Positions 21,601 through 32,871 of a DNA stretch of 64,000 nucleotides are shown here, piece after piece. Made by a program: the position numbers and the translations under genes. This stretch comes from Martensiomyces pterosporus (Eukaryota > Kickxellomycota > Kickxellomycetes > Kickxellales > Kickxellaceae). The stretch spans positions 44,385-108,384 of the forward strand of contig MU603985.1 in assembly GCA_025201845.1 (NCBI GenBank), given 5' to 3'. The stretch's first letter is position 1. Each line of letters opens with the position of its first letter. The notes under the pieces are model-generated. The model ran no database searches, was not told the DNA's origin, and was given only the letters and a program-made list of their open reading frames with translations.

Positions 21601-24600
21601 ACTTGGCCGCTGCCACCCGTAGCTTAGAGTCGGCGCCCAGCAAACGTGCCAGTATGTCGCGCTTTCCCTCGTCAGCATTGTAGGTGCTGTCGTCATTCGA
21701 ATAATGCCACAGATATCCAAGAAGAGGCTCAATGTCCACCGCCGATGCCGATGAGTAGACTCGGTCAAAATGTGGGAGTGATGCCTTGGCCGAGCTGATT
21801 CGCTGGCAGACGTTTCTAGGGAGCTGCCTGCTTGCCAGCTGCGAGTAGTCAAACACGGCATACTGCTTTGTAGCGAGATCAGCAGCGTGCTCAAGTGCCG
21901 CGCCTGCATCTCGCTCTCTGGATTTGAAGGCACTGATCCACAGGCTGACTACGCGGGCTGAGAGGGCTTCCTTGATCGACTGCACATTGACACCCGCGCT
22001 GGCCGCTGCGTCGTCAGTGCCCGATGCAAGTGCAAGGACAGTAGCGATAACCGAAGACAGCAAACCAGAACTGAGGTTCATGCTGCTGGCGAATGAATCA
22101 AGCGCCTTGACCAGGTAAACGCGAGCGCTTGTGCTCAAGATAGGGGCCACGATGCGCAGCAGCGCCAAAATGTCGCCGGTCTTCTCGCCATTCTCGGATG
22201 AAGGCGACTCAAAGGCGTCAAATGCGGCTGTCTCGATGCGCTTAGCAAGTGGCAGCCATGTCTTAGGCGCGCCTTTGGATCTCAGCGAATTCTGGGATGA
22301 TCTGCACGCAAACACGGAAACGTAAAAGTCAATTGCAGTCTGGAATGCAGAGTCGCCAGCCAGACGTACAAGCGGCCCAAATGCAGCGGCATACTTCTCC
22401 AGAGCAATGGCTGCCGGCGGTTTCTGGTGTCCATTTGTCCCACGTTCTGCAGGAGCTAACGATGTCAAATGCGCAGTGGCCAAGTCAAATACAAAAGCCA
22501 TCGCCTTTGTAGACTGGTCCGCGGTGGTCGATTGCTTGTTTGCAGACTCTCGTGCCGCGAGCTGCAAGACCAGCTGTATCGCATAGAAGCAAAAGGTCGC
22601 TGACCCCTTGCTGGCAGCAAGGATGTGTGTTAGCAGCATCTGCACCGAGCTGTCGTCCAGCAGCTGGGCCAGCTGGCTGCTAACCAGCAAATGGCGGAGT
22701 AGCACCAACAGCAGCGACCCATCGCCGCCTAGCAAAATCTCTGGTGCCAGCTGGGTAAATGTAGGCTGGTCCCACAGCGAGGCAGTAGGCGAGCCAACCC
22801 TATTGCTGAGCGACATCCATGCAGCGGCCACTCTGAGCGCACTCTTCCGCTCATCAAAGCCCATCTTCACCGCTTGCTTCAGTATCCACTTGGTCAGTGC
22901 CTGCGGCGAGACCAACTCGCTATTTTCGTGAAGCACACCCGACAGTCTCTCGATAAACGGAGCAAGGCTGTTTTCAATGTCCGCGCATGCCGCAGCTAGC
23001 TCGCTCTTCAGGTGCTTTGAAACCTTGTGCGGCAGCTTGTGGTCGTCGCCGCCGCGGGGTTTCGCCGCAGTACAGGTGCCGATTTCGTATCCAGGCGCGT
23101 TCATGATCGAAAGATACGCGAGAACGTCGCTCGAGGACGCCAAAAATGCCGCTTCTACTTCGGCATAGTGCTGCTTCTCGCTCTCCTCCTTGACCGCGCG
23201 GCCTTGAAGCACCGACGAAGCAGCTGTGCACATGAACGACTGCAGATGGCGAGCCGCAGCCCAGCCCTTAGACTCTGCGATCTGGCACGCAACTTCGCGG
23301 GCGAAAACAAACATGGGGTTAGTCATCATTTCAGCCTCGATCTGCTTACGACTAGCACCCCGAAGAGAGGCAGCCAGGGCGCCATTTCCAGCCGCGGTCT
23401 TCAGGACACCTGCCTCAACAATAGCTGGCAGTAGAGGGCTGAACGGGAGCCCATCGCCTAGCTCAGCGCTATCAGCGTCGCCCATGTGTGCCTGGATCTG
23501 GTCCACGTATTTGTACGGAAGCTTTGTGGCATACCCAGCGGCATCCTCAAAGAATGCAACCAGCGCATGCCCCTTAGCCAGCTGAGTCTCTGGGATATGC
23601 GCGAGGCGTACGCTGTGGTTAGCGTGTGGCGAGACCAGCGAAGCTAGGGCATCAAGCCAGCAGCTGGCCTCGCCGGCAGCACTAGCAGCGCCCGAGGTTG
23701 ATATGCCAGCCTCGTGGTCAAACAGCCCAGTGGAGTGCAGGGCATTGATGCACACGGAGCGCGCAACTCTACGAAGCTCAGGCTGCACAGAGAACAAGTG
23801 GAGCATCAGCACGACACCAAGATACGTATGCGGCGCAGGGTCATTCTGTCCAGCACTGGCGTCAGCCTTGGCCCTAGTGCCCCACTTGATATGCGACGCC
23901 GGAGTAGTAGCTAGTGCGCGTAGCAAGTAAAGCAGCGTGTGTGCGTTTATCGGGTTGCGGATCCTCCCGCTGTGGAGCCCGCCGGAGGAGATAGCATCGG
24001 GCAGGTGAATGTCGGCGATCAGCCTACCGATTTCGAAGCGCGACTCAACGACGAGCTCATTGAAGTGTCTTTGGTACCCGTTGATCACACGCATCACGAC
24101 GTTGCTCAAGACAGCGTGCTGGCACTCGGCCTCGCGCAGATCGCCGCCAGCTGCATCGGCTGCGCCTGTCTTGATGCCCTCAGCCAAGGCAACGAGCTCC
24201 TGGTGGACAAAGACGATATTGAGCCACTCGGGCATACGCTGCTTGACGGCAGCCAGCAGCCGGCGCTCCAGTTGGAGCCATTTGTTATTTGCGTCGGAAA
24301 TGCCAGCATCGACGCGGCGCGACTCCGACTGAATCCAGGCCCTAGCCTCATCAAGCTTGCGCAAAGCGAGGTCGATAAGCAGCAGGTTGCGGTAGCGTAC
24401 AAGCAAAGAGGCTCTGTGCTGAAGACCACGTCCTAGAAGCGAGCGTGCAAGCGCCACGGGAATAATGTGCTCGACCAGCGTATTCAGCTGCGGTGGGCCG
24501 CTATGCTGGACATCGTGCTCCTTTGGGACCGGCAGGGGCAGCCCCAGTACCTTGAGTGCAAACGTGGTGTTTGCCAGGTACATGAGCGAGAGCCGTGGCT

Positions 24601-26110
24601 CAAACGAGCAGCTGACATTGCGCCAAAAAGGGGCAATCAGCTCAGGGCTGACGCGGAGGATCCTCACAACCAGCTCCGCCATCTCCTTCGACGAGGACGG
24701 GTTAATGCACTGCGCGAGGATGCGCATGATAGCACTGTTGCAGAGGTACTGCAAATTCTGTGTCGACGACGACGCTTTTGAGATTACAGCGACGTCGTGG
24801 TTATCCTCGGCGTCCTGGTCAGCCGCAGATCTCTCGCCAGCCCGCAAATGCCACCTCCGAGGCGCAGCATAGAGGCCATACTCCTTGAAGCAAATTCCAA
24901 CGCCGGGGTACGTCATCAGGCCATTCAAAAACCGTAGGGCAAGGGCAGACAGCGAATCAGTGGCGATTGCAGGCTGCTCCTGTGCCTGCCCCTCGGGGAT
25001 GAACGTAGCAGGGCTGGACACACCGACATCTGCTGGCACGACCAGATCTTTCGTGCCCACCACCTTGACCAGCGACTCGACCGCACGCGGGCTGAAACAC
25101 CTAACCCTTCCCGCCCTCTCGACGTTTGGGTTGGCGACAACGTTGGTGTAGGTCAGTGCGAGGAACTCGTGCAGTTCCGAGTACGAGTCGCGCTCAGCAC
25201 CGCGGAACAAGTTGGCAACCACATTCCCCGCCTTCAGCAGTTCGTTGTAGCCACGGCAGTGCTCGGCCGAAAAGAACGAGAACACAAAGCGGATCCACTG
25301 CGCGCGAATGCTAATTCCCGTGCCCGAGGACCGAATGAGCGGCAGCGACTCAAGCGACTTCATGGTCCAGTCAAATGTCTGGCGCACCTCGTCAGCATGC
25401 TCGCCCTTTGCAAACACAACGATCTGGTGCAGAAGCAGAAGCGCTGCTGAGCACGCGAACGACCGAGGCGTGCTAAATGCTCTGTAAATAGCCTTCAAAA
25501 ACCCGTCCAGCACCATGCGGATCAGCCTGGTTCCGTATCTGGCAGTGGCTGGCGTGTCGAGTGTGGCCAGAAGGGCGGCGATTGCTGAAGGGATTATTCC
25601 GTCAAGCCTGGGGACCGCGTTGTTTAGCGCAAACTGCCAAGCCGTCGATATCGATTCAAAGTCCCCGGCCTGCTCGGCCCACTCATAAACAACCCGTCGG
25701 TTTGCCTCCTGTAGCAGCCGAGCCTGAGCACTGTCGCTGCTGCTGCTGAGCTTGCGGTTGCAGAGTCTGAAATGCTCACGAGCATGAGTGAGTCCTAACG
25801 GTCAGCCAAACACTTGTGCAAATCTCTGGATATCAGCAACAAAAGCTGCGTTTGCCTTCCCATCAAATGCGCCAGCCAAGCACGCCATTCTCTTACCTTG
25901 TACTAGCAAGTCGGCGTTTGTAGTGCTGAGTGCATTGGCGATTTCCTCTGCGGATTTGAATGAGATCTGCAAATCCTTCTCTTGCTCTGCGAGGTCATCG
26001 CTTGCTTCAGTTTTCGATCTCTTCTGTGGCTCATGGCCATCGCTACAGTCTGAGAGGGCTGGATCAGAGTGCCTGCGCTTGGCGTCGTGCTCAGTCGAGG
26101 GATGATCCAT
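18605..26110 (-). CDS. URB1: Nucleolar pre-ribosomal-associated protein Urb1/Npa1
   Basis: Two exons, 26110-25897 and 25794-18605 (102-bp intron GTAAGA...TTAG, splitting a Gly codon), encode 2,467 residues. The first exon gives MDHPSTEHDAKRR and an acidic leader ending FKSAEEIANAL. The second opens with the Npa1 region (YEWAEQAG...LDGIIPSAIAALLATLD...MVLDGFLKAIYRAF). The remainder is a helical-repeat protein with the conserved C-terminal block (HVSRNKFSLLAWIRGQ and preceding RPYLKLNKIPLLHSVL). Yeast Urb1 is 1,764 residues and human URB1 about 2,270, so this copy is at the long end. It acts in early 60S assembly in the nucleolus with Dbp6, Npa2, Nop8 and Rsa3. No catalytic motif is present. 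Confidence 0.88.
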
Positions 26111-26403
26111 AGCGAATACAAGCGTGCCTCTGCTCTGTCCTGCCTCCGTCTCACGGTGCCAGGAAAAATAATCGGGTGGAATTCGGATAGAGCCTGACTC
26201 GGGACAGCAAGCTGAAGTGTGCAAATTGACGCAAAGCAGAACCAGGAAAGCAAACCACAGCAGCAATGGAACGCCTCTGGCCGTAGAGCTCCAGCAAAAA
26301 AGAGGCTGGTATTTTGGCAGTGTGAGAATCAAGAAAAATGGAGAAAAGAAGTAATCCTGATCAAGACCCAAAGGGCGTAAAAAAGGAAGAAAAATAAAAA
26401 AAT
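26111..26403. other. Spacer between URB1 start and CHC1 stop
   Basis: 293 bp with the URB1 promoter and the clathrin 3' UTR, both read on the minus strand. An A-rich stretch lies just below the clathrin stop codon. No further feature is seen. Confidence 0.6.
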
Positions 26404-29400
26404 TTAGAATCCGCCAAACTGCGATCCGCTTCCAGGCGTGCCAGGACCGGCGCCAAACACGTTGGGAGGAGCGCCAGCAGCCGGAGTGGGCCCGTTGCCG
26501 ATCAATAGCCGGCCGCCCAGACCAGCGGGTCCCAGGAGCTGGTTGGCGCCGGTGCTAGCCGCTGCGCCGCCGCCGTTGCCCTTCTCTACCTTGGTCTTGA
26601 GCTCGTTGAGCTCGGTGGTGAGGTTGTCAACCTTGCCCTGGTACTCGCGCACAAGGTTGATGAAGTAGGGCATGGCCTCGTTGGTCAGGCCATGCCTCCA
26701 CGCGAGCTCCATGACCACGTCGGAGCGCACGAGGTCGTAGCAGGTGAACAGGCAGGCGGTGAAGCACGATGGGTTGCCGGACTCGACGAAGTAGCGCAGC
26801 AGGTCCTCTGCAATCTCGGTGCTGCCCGAAAGACGCGCAGTGGTCATGGCATCCTTGAACAGCTTGTCCTTCTTCGACAAGCCGAGCGACTGGCGCCAGC
26901 GCTTGGCCTGGTTGTACAGGTGCGAGGCGATGCGGCGGAACTCCAGGAGATCGTGCTTCTCCAGGCGCTGGGCAAGGCCGATGCCGTCAAAGTTATCGTG
27001 GTTGTCGATCGAGTTGCGGAGCCCCACAAAGTCCTCCTCCTCGATGAGCAGGTCGTTGTACGCCTCGTTGACCGACTTGTTGTTGGTCGACTGCGCGGCA
27101 ACAAGGTACTTTTTGATCAGCGGGATGTTGTCCGACTTGAGGAACATGCTGACGACGCGGGTGTGGTCGATGCGCGGCATCATCACGTTCAGCAGGTCGT
27201 TGAGCAAGAGGGGCTGCTCCTTGAGGTAGAACCTGAGGGCCTTGTAGTACAGCTCGACGTTCGACACCTTGACAATGATGTCCTTGAAGCTAGCGTGCTC
27301 CCAGGCATCCGCCGAGTGCGAGATAATGGTCTGCGCGGCGTTGTCAAACTCGTCGTAGTGCACGTACAGGAAAACAAGCTCGGGCCACAGGTGCGCGTTC
27401 TCGCAGGCGCGGATGACCTTGGGGATGTTGATGCGCGACCAGTAGAGCTTCAGGTGGTCCATGATCTGCTCCGGGCGGTATTTGCAGTACAGGATGGCAA
27501 GCTCGGTGAACATGCCCATGTGCGCGCGCTCAAGACCAAGGCCGTTCTCAATCAGCGAGCAGAGCTCGTCGATGTATCCGCCAGTCTCGTAGAGGCGAAT
27601 AAGGGGCTCGAGCTCCTCGGCATGAACAATCAGGTGCAGGCCGCAGATCTGGGCAAGGCGGAACTCCTTCTCGGCAATGCACGCCGAGTTGACGTCCTTC
27701 CACACCTGGGTCGAGTTGGCCTTGCGGCCGCAATCAACAGCAGCCTGGTAGTCGCCCAGGCGCACGAGCGTCGACGCAAGACGCGCCCAGTTCGAGACGC
27801 TCTGGAACAGCAGGCGAGCGGCCTCAAAGAGCTCCTCGTCGTAGCAGCGGTCGCCGACCTTCTGCACCTGCGCAATGTTGGGGCCGCGCAGCATATCCTC
27901 GAGGTCTGCCAGGCGCTCGGTCTTGGCATATGCGAAGAGCAGCTCGGACTCCACTGCGGGCTCACGCACCTTCTTGCGGGCCATCAGCAAGAACCGCACA
28001 AGATCGTCGAACTTGCCCGCGTGCGAGGCAACATCGATGACCTCGGCGTAGTTCGTGGCATCGTCCGCGCGGATGTACGAGTCGATCGCCTCCTTGATGC
28101 GCAGCCCGTCAAGCTGCGCCTTGCCAAGGCGGCTCCACACATCCGGCTGGTCGCAGCGCTCGGCGTACTCATACGCACGGTCGAGCGAGCCAACGTGGTC
28201 GATAAGAACGCCAATGGCATCGGCGTTGACCTCGAAGCGCCTGTAGATGCTGAAGGCCTCCTCATGCAGGCCGTTGTTGATGCAGATCTCCGCGATGTCC
28301 GGGGCGTCGTAGTTGCCCAGGCGCTCGATATAGTCGGCGACCCGCGAAGGGTCAACCTTGATGGCCGTAAGGATAAGCAGGTTCTGCAGGTTGTTGTTGT
28401 TGCTGAACGCAGTGTCCTCAAGGATGACGCGCTCAAGAAGCTCAATCAGCTCCTGCGGCAGATCGGCAGCCATGAATGCCTTGACGCAAACAGAAACCTC
28501 CTCGGGGTCGTCGGCGTCGGGCAGCCCATACGAGACAATCTGGTCGATGAGCTGGCGGCGGTGGCTCTGGTTAAGCACGTGCTGGTCGCCGCCCGACAGC
28601 GCCTTGCTCCACAGGCCAAGGTCGCGCCTCTTGATAAGGTAGCGCGCCTGCTGCTTGAACATGCTGTTCTCGCTCGTAAGGCGCAGCAGCTCATCGTCGC
28701 ACTGGCCCTGCGAGTAGGCCAGGTACGCAAGGCTGGGGTCGCGCTTCTCGCTGTAGGCACCGATGACACGGGGGTCGTAGAGCTTGTTGGACGAGAGGAA
28801 CTTCTCGGGCTCGTAGTTGCTGTCGATGTAGATCTTGGCAAGGGCGTTGTAGACAGCGGGGTCCTGCGATCCCTCGCTGGCCTTCGACTCGAGCCAGCGG
28901 TGGAGGACCTTGAGGCGGTTGCGCTTCTCGACCTCATCCACAAGGTCGCCGATGGAGAACTGGCCGGAGGTGGCCGAGGTCAGCGACTTGACGACCTGCT
29001 CGTCGCAGTCAACGTCCAGAAGCGCGCCGACGACTTGCGGCAGGCGCGAGGGGTTGACCTGCTGCACGTAGACCTCGATGTACTTGTTCATGCCGTTCGA
29101 GTACAGGTAGAGCACGAGGTCGTGGACATAGTCGAAGCGGTCGCACACGATGATCAGGGGCAGCTGGTCGGGCAGCGAGGCCTCCTTGAGGTAGTTCTTG
29201 ACCTTCTCGGCGTCGTAGTGGTTGTTGTCGCGCACAACGCGCTCGACCTCCTTGATCTGCCCAGTGGTGGCGGCAGACTGGATGTACTTGAACACAACAG
29301 CTGGATCCTCGGTAACGTTGACAACAGAGCCCAAGTAGTAGTACAGGCCCTCGTTGCAGCGGAAGTCCTCAAACATCTCAATGATCTTCTGCGGGCCCAA

Positions 29401-31787
29401 AAGCTCGCTGTACTTGGTGGCGGTCTGCACCACGACCTGGAGGTTCTGGGCCATGTTGTGGTCAAGCATCTGGCGCAGAACAGCCAGCGAGTCGTCGACC
29501 GACAGGTTTCCAAAGTAGTTGACCAGCCACTCGCCACTGACAACCTCGGTGTGGACCGCAACGCGCTTGATGTCATCGAGGTTGTCGTATAGCTCAAGTG
29601 CACGCTGGTAGAGACCAGCCTTCTCGGCGAGCTGGGCGACATAGGGGCGGTCAAAGTGCGAGAACATGTTGTTTCCAAGAATGGCGTCGGCGACCTGGGG
29701 CGCATGGAGCAGGTTCATCTCAAGAAGCTTGGTCTGCAGGTGGGCGTCCTCCTCCTTGTCCTCCTTGAGGGCATCAAGCAGGAAGCGGGTGGTCTGCTGC
29801 ACAAGGTTCTGGCTGGTAAACACGCTGACGACCTGGTCGGCAGACACCAGCGGCGGGCTCTCCTTGACCAGGGACTGCGCAAAGTCGCAGGCCTTGTCGC
29901 CATCAAGGCGGGCCACCTGCTGCAGGAGAGGAACCCAGTCGGGGGTGTAGTTGACCTTCTTGCAGTAGAGCACAATCTTGTCGAACTGGCCCGACTGGGC
30001 AAAGCACACGACGACCTTGGCCGGCACGTTGGCCCTGAGGTATATGGACAGCGCAAGAGTCGCGTCGTGGGGCTGGACAATGTCGCCAAGCTCCTCGCTG
30101 CACTCAAGCTTGTCCTCCTTGAGCCACTTTTCGAGCAGGGCCTTGCGGTTCGAGGCAAGGACGGGGCGCGCAAGCTCAATTGACTCGTGGCGGTTGAGCT
30201 CGCCCTTCTCGAGGATGGTGGCAAAGTACTGCAGGATGGGCGACAGCTGGCCGGGTGCGCTCTGCAGGTGCTTCAGCTGGTCGATGGTGTTCTCCGTGCG
30301 GAGCATGCCGCGAGGGGAGCTGGCGGCCATCTTTGCTGCTTCGTTGTACTGGCCCTGCTGCATGAGCTGCTGGAACCGCTGCACGTAGAGCTGGTCCGCG
30401 CCAGGGAGGTTGGCGCGCGAAGCCATGCGGAAGGCAAGCTCGACGTTGCCCGAGTTCTGGAGAATGTACGGGATGATGGTCTCCTCGTTGACATTGACCG
30501 AGAGGACCTGGCCCTTGCGGTTGACGCCAATGATTCCGTTTTCGTGCTTGGTGGTGACAAAGACCGTGTCGCCCGAGATGCGGTTTGTGAAGATGCATGC
30601 GCCCGACTCCAGGTCGTACAGGTGGATGAACCCAAACTTGGTGACCAGGTACACGAGCTCGTACTTTGGGCCGGCCTGCATCGACACCGGGAAGTCGTTG
30701 ACCGCCTCCGGCGGGAAAAAGATGTCCACGGAGCGCTTCTGGAACGGCGGGTTGCCCTCGGCGTGGTCAATCTCGACGACATGGAGCTTGGAGCCCGTGG
30801 CACCGCGCGAAGCAAAGGCAAACACCTGGGTGGGCTGGGCTGCGCCCTCAAGCCAGATCTCTGAGAATTCAGCCGAGTGGGCCTCGATGGGCTGGCTGGC
30901 GCCCCTGTCTTTGTTGAAGAGCTGCATGCTGCCAACGACGCGGCCCTGGGGCGCAGAGATGCCGATGAGGGCCATCCAGCTCATCTTGGCGTTTGTGCTG
31001 TAGCTGATGATTTGGGTTCCTGCGAGGCTTGCATGGCGATCAAACTGCTTTTCGGGAGACGTGGTGCCCTCAATAGACCAGTGGAACACGGCGGTCTCTG
31101 TCACCAGTGCGATGTCGAAGGGAGTGAGCCAGCGCCAAAACTGAACGTCCTCGGTCATCAGGCAAGACTTGACCTTGGCCTTGAGCTCCAGGTTGAACAC
31201 CTGGAGGTTGCGGCCCGCCTTGAGAGCAATGATCTTGTTCTCCGGGTTCATGATGGCCGAGTCAGCCGTGATGGGCCGGCGGAAGGTCTTTGACGTGTCC
31301 TCCATGTCGACGATGCATACCTGCTCGCGCTGTGCTGTCTTTTCGCGAATGCAAATGAATTTGTCCGACTGGAGCGTCAGGGTATTGAAGCTGATGTTGC
31401 CGACATCAATCCCCAACTCTGGGAGCTAGCCGTGAAAGCGAAAGAAAAGAAAAAGAGGGGGGGTTAGGGACACTTGGCAGCGAGAAGGGCCGTTTAGATT
31501 GCTGGCGCAATAGCTTGAGTGCCTGGGCCTTGGCATTTTGGGGCAGCGCGATTACCAAGGATGAGAAGGCGAGGCCCCTTGGACTTGTCGGCCTCCACTC
31601 GAGCACCAGATTCAATCGGCAGCAGAGGCCGGAGAGCGCGGCTGCCGTCCTCATCTGGCGCATTGCTCGACTGGATGGCCCTGCCAGGCGCCGGCATTTG
31701 CTGTTGTGTGCGAAGGCTGTGTGCTGGAATTGGTGTGCTCCTTACCTTCACATACTCCTGGAACGTAATTGGCAGCTGATCGGCCAT
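26404..31787 (-). CDS. CHC1: Clathrin heavy chain
   Basis: Exons 31787-31746 (14 codons, [14 protein letters not shown]) and 31425-26404 flank a 320-bp intron (GTAAGG...GCTAG, phase 0). The 1,687-residue product compares with 1,675 in human. The junction reads [15 protein letters not shown], matching the family N-terminus. The beta-propeller follows ([59 protein letters not shown]). Then come the linker, the seven clathrin heavy-chain repeats of the leg, and the trimerisation region ([20 protein letters not shown]). The final 60 residues are Gly/Pro/Ala-rich. It forms triskelia that coat vesicles at the plasma membrane, trans-Golgi and endosomes. High C/G-ending codon use suggests strong expression and creates a long open frame on the opposite strand. 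Confidence 0.97.
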
Positions 31788-32871
31788 TGCAAGAAGATGT
31801 CAGTGAAATGTAAAAGAATAGACTCGGGCAAGGTATAAAATGGACAGCTGGGGCGTTTGAATAAGAGTGAGAAGGAAGGGCGGAAGACTGGGCGTGGGTA
31901 AGCGGACGGGCAAGGTATAAAATGGACAGCTGGGGCGTTTGAATAAGAGTGAGAAGGAAGGGCGGAAGACTGGGCGTGGGTAAGCGGAGCGCTACCATGC
32001 AGCACTGCCAGCGCTGCTGGGTAAGGGGTTGGCGCGGCTGATTGCTGTGGGCCATGACGCGTTTCTGGGCGCCTGTGCTAGTGCGATCGCTATTTCTCCT
32101 CGACTGCAGTTCCGCACGCGGGGGTTGGCGGAGAGCGTGCAATGAAGCACTGCTGCCCTCTCCCAGCCCCGCGCTCTGCAGCCAAGACTTTGCTGGGATG
32201 GCTGTGAAACCATTGCCTGCCCGTAATCTGGCTTTTTTGTTGCCAGCAAGATTTAGCGTGCGTTGCCCATGGCTGCTGCTGAGGCGTTTCTCGCAACCTC
32301 AAAAGTGCTGGGAGGCGGTCGCAGGCAAAAAAAAAAAAAAAGAAATAATTCCAACGGTAGTAACGCTGCCTACCGCAACTTGATGCGTAAACAACAGCAC
32401 GAGTGGACTCCGAGTCGGCCAAGGTGGAAAACCTACCACATTTTTGGGAGGGATGCTGGGCGGGATGTGGCATAACATTTGCTGATATAAACGTTCTGCG
32501 GCGATAGTAGCAATGTCCAACGTTGACAGATGTTTACAAACAAGGTCGCAGTAACCACATTCCAGACGAGATGCAGTCGCCCGCTTCCAGGTGTCTGAGC
32601 TGCTCTATTGGGAGACGCAGCACCACTCGCACCTCGTAGCTTAAAAACACCCGCTGGTCGCCCCAGGAAACTCCATTTTGGTTTGCCCACCGTCCCTCTT
32701 TCTCCAACACCTCTCATTGACGACCTCCTCTCAATATCCTGCTCTGTGCACCCACAGCATACATCCGACCAGACAACAACAGCCCTTCAGACCCCCTCGC
32801 AGCCCCCCTCTCCCCTCGCTGACACCCACTCTCATTTTACGCACAGCTTTAACCTATACTTCCCAGCAACA
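31788..32871. promoter_or_regulatory. Divergent upstream region of CHC1 and the repeat-rich secreted protein
   Basis: 1.1 kb. It holds the 82-bp tandem duplication close to CHC1, a run of 15 A at 32327-32341, and a C/T-rich leader (about 32690-32870) before the secreted-protein ATG. In-frame codons continue upstream of that ATG to 32608 but encode no signal peptide and no conserved sequence, so I treat them as 5' UTR. Confidence 0.55.
31825..31988. repeat. Perfect 82-bp tandem duplication
   Basis: Two adjacent, identical 82-bp units: 31825-31906 and 31907-31988. Each starts CGGGCAAGGTATAAAATGG and ends GTGGGTAAGCGGA. The repeat lies 38 bp upstream of the CHC1 start codon, so it is in the promoter or 5' UTR. 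Each copy carries a TATAAAA on the plus strand. Identity of both copies points to a recent event or an assembly artefact. Confidence 0.95.

Noticed and set aside
26692..29592. 966-codon open frame on the plus strand opposite clathrin heavy chain
   Set aside because: It is a shadow of the biased clathrin codons; the composition is Val/Leu/Arg/Asp-rich with no domain and no promoter-like leader.
32608..32871. N-terminal extension of the pentapeptide-repeat protein
   Set aside because: It would bury the signal peptide 88 residues inside the protein.
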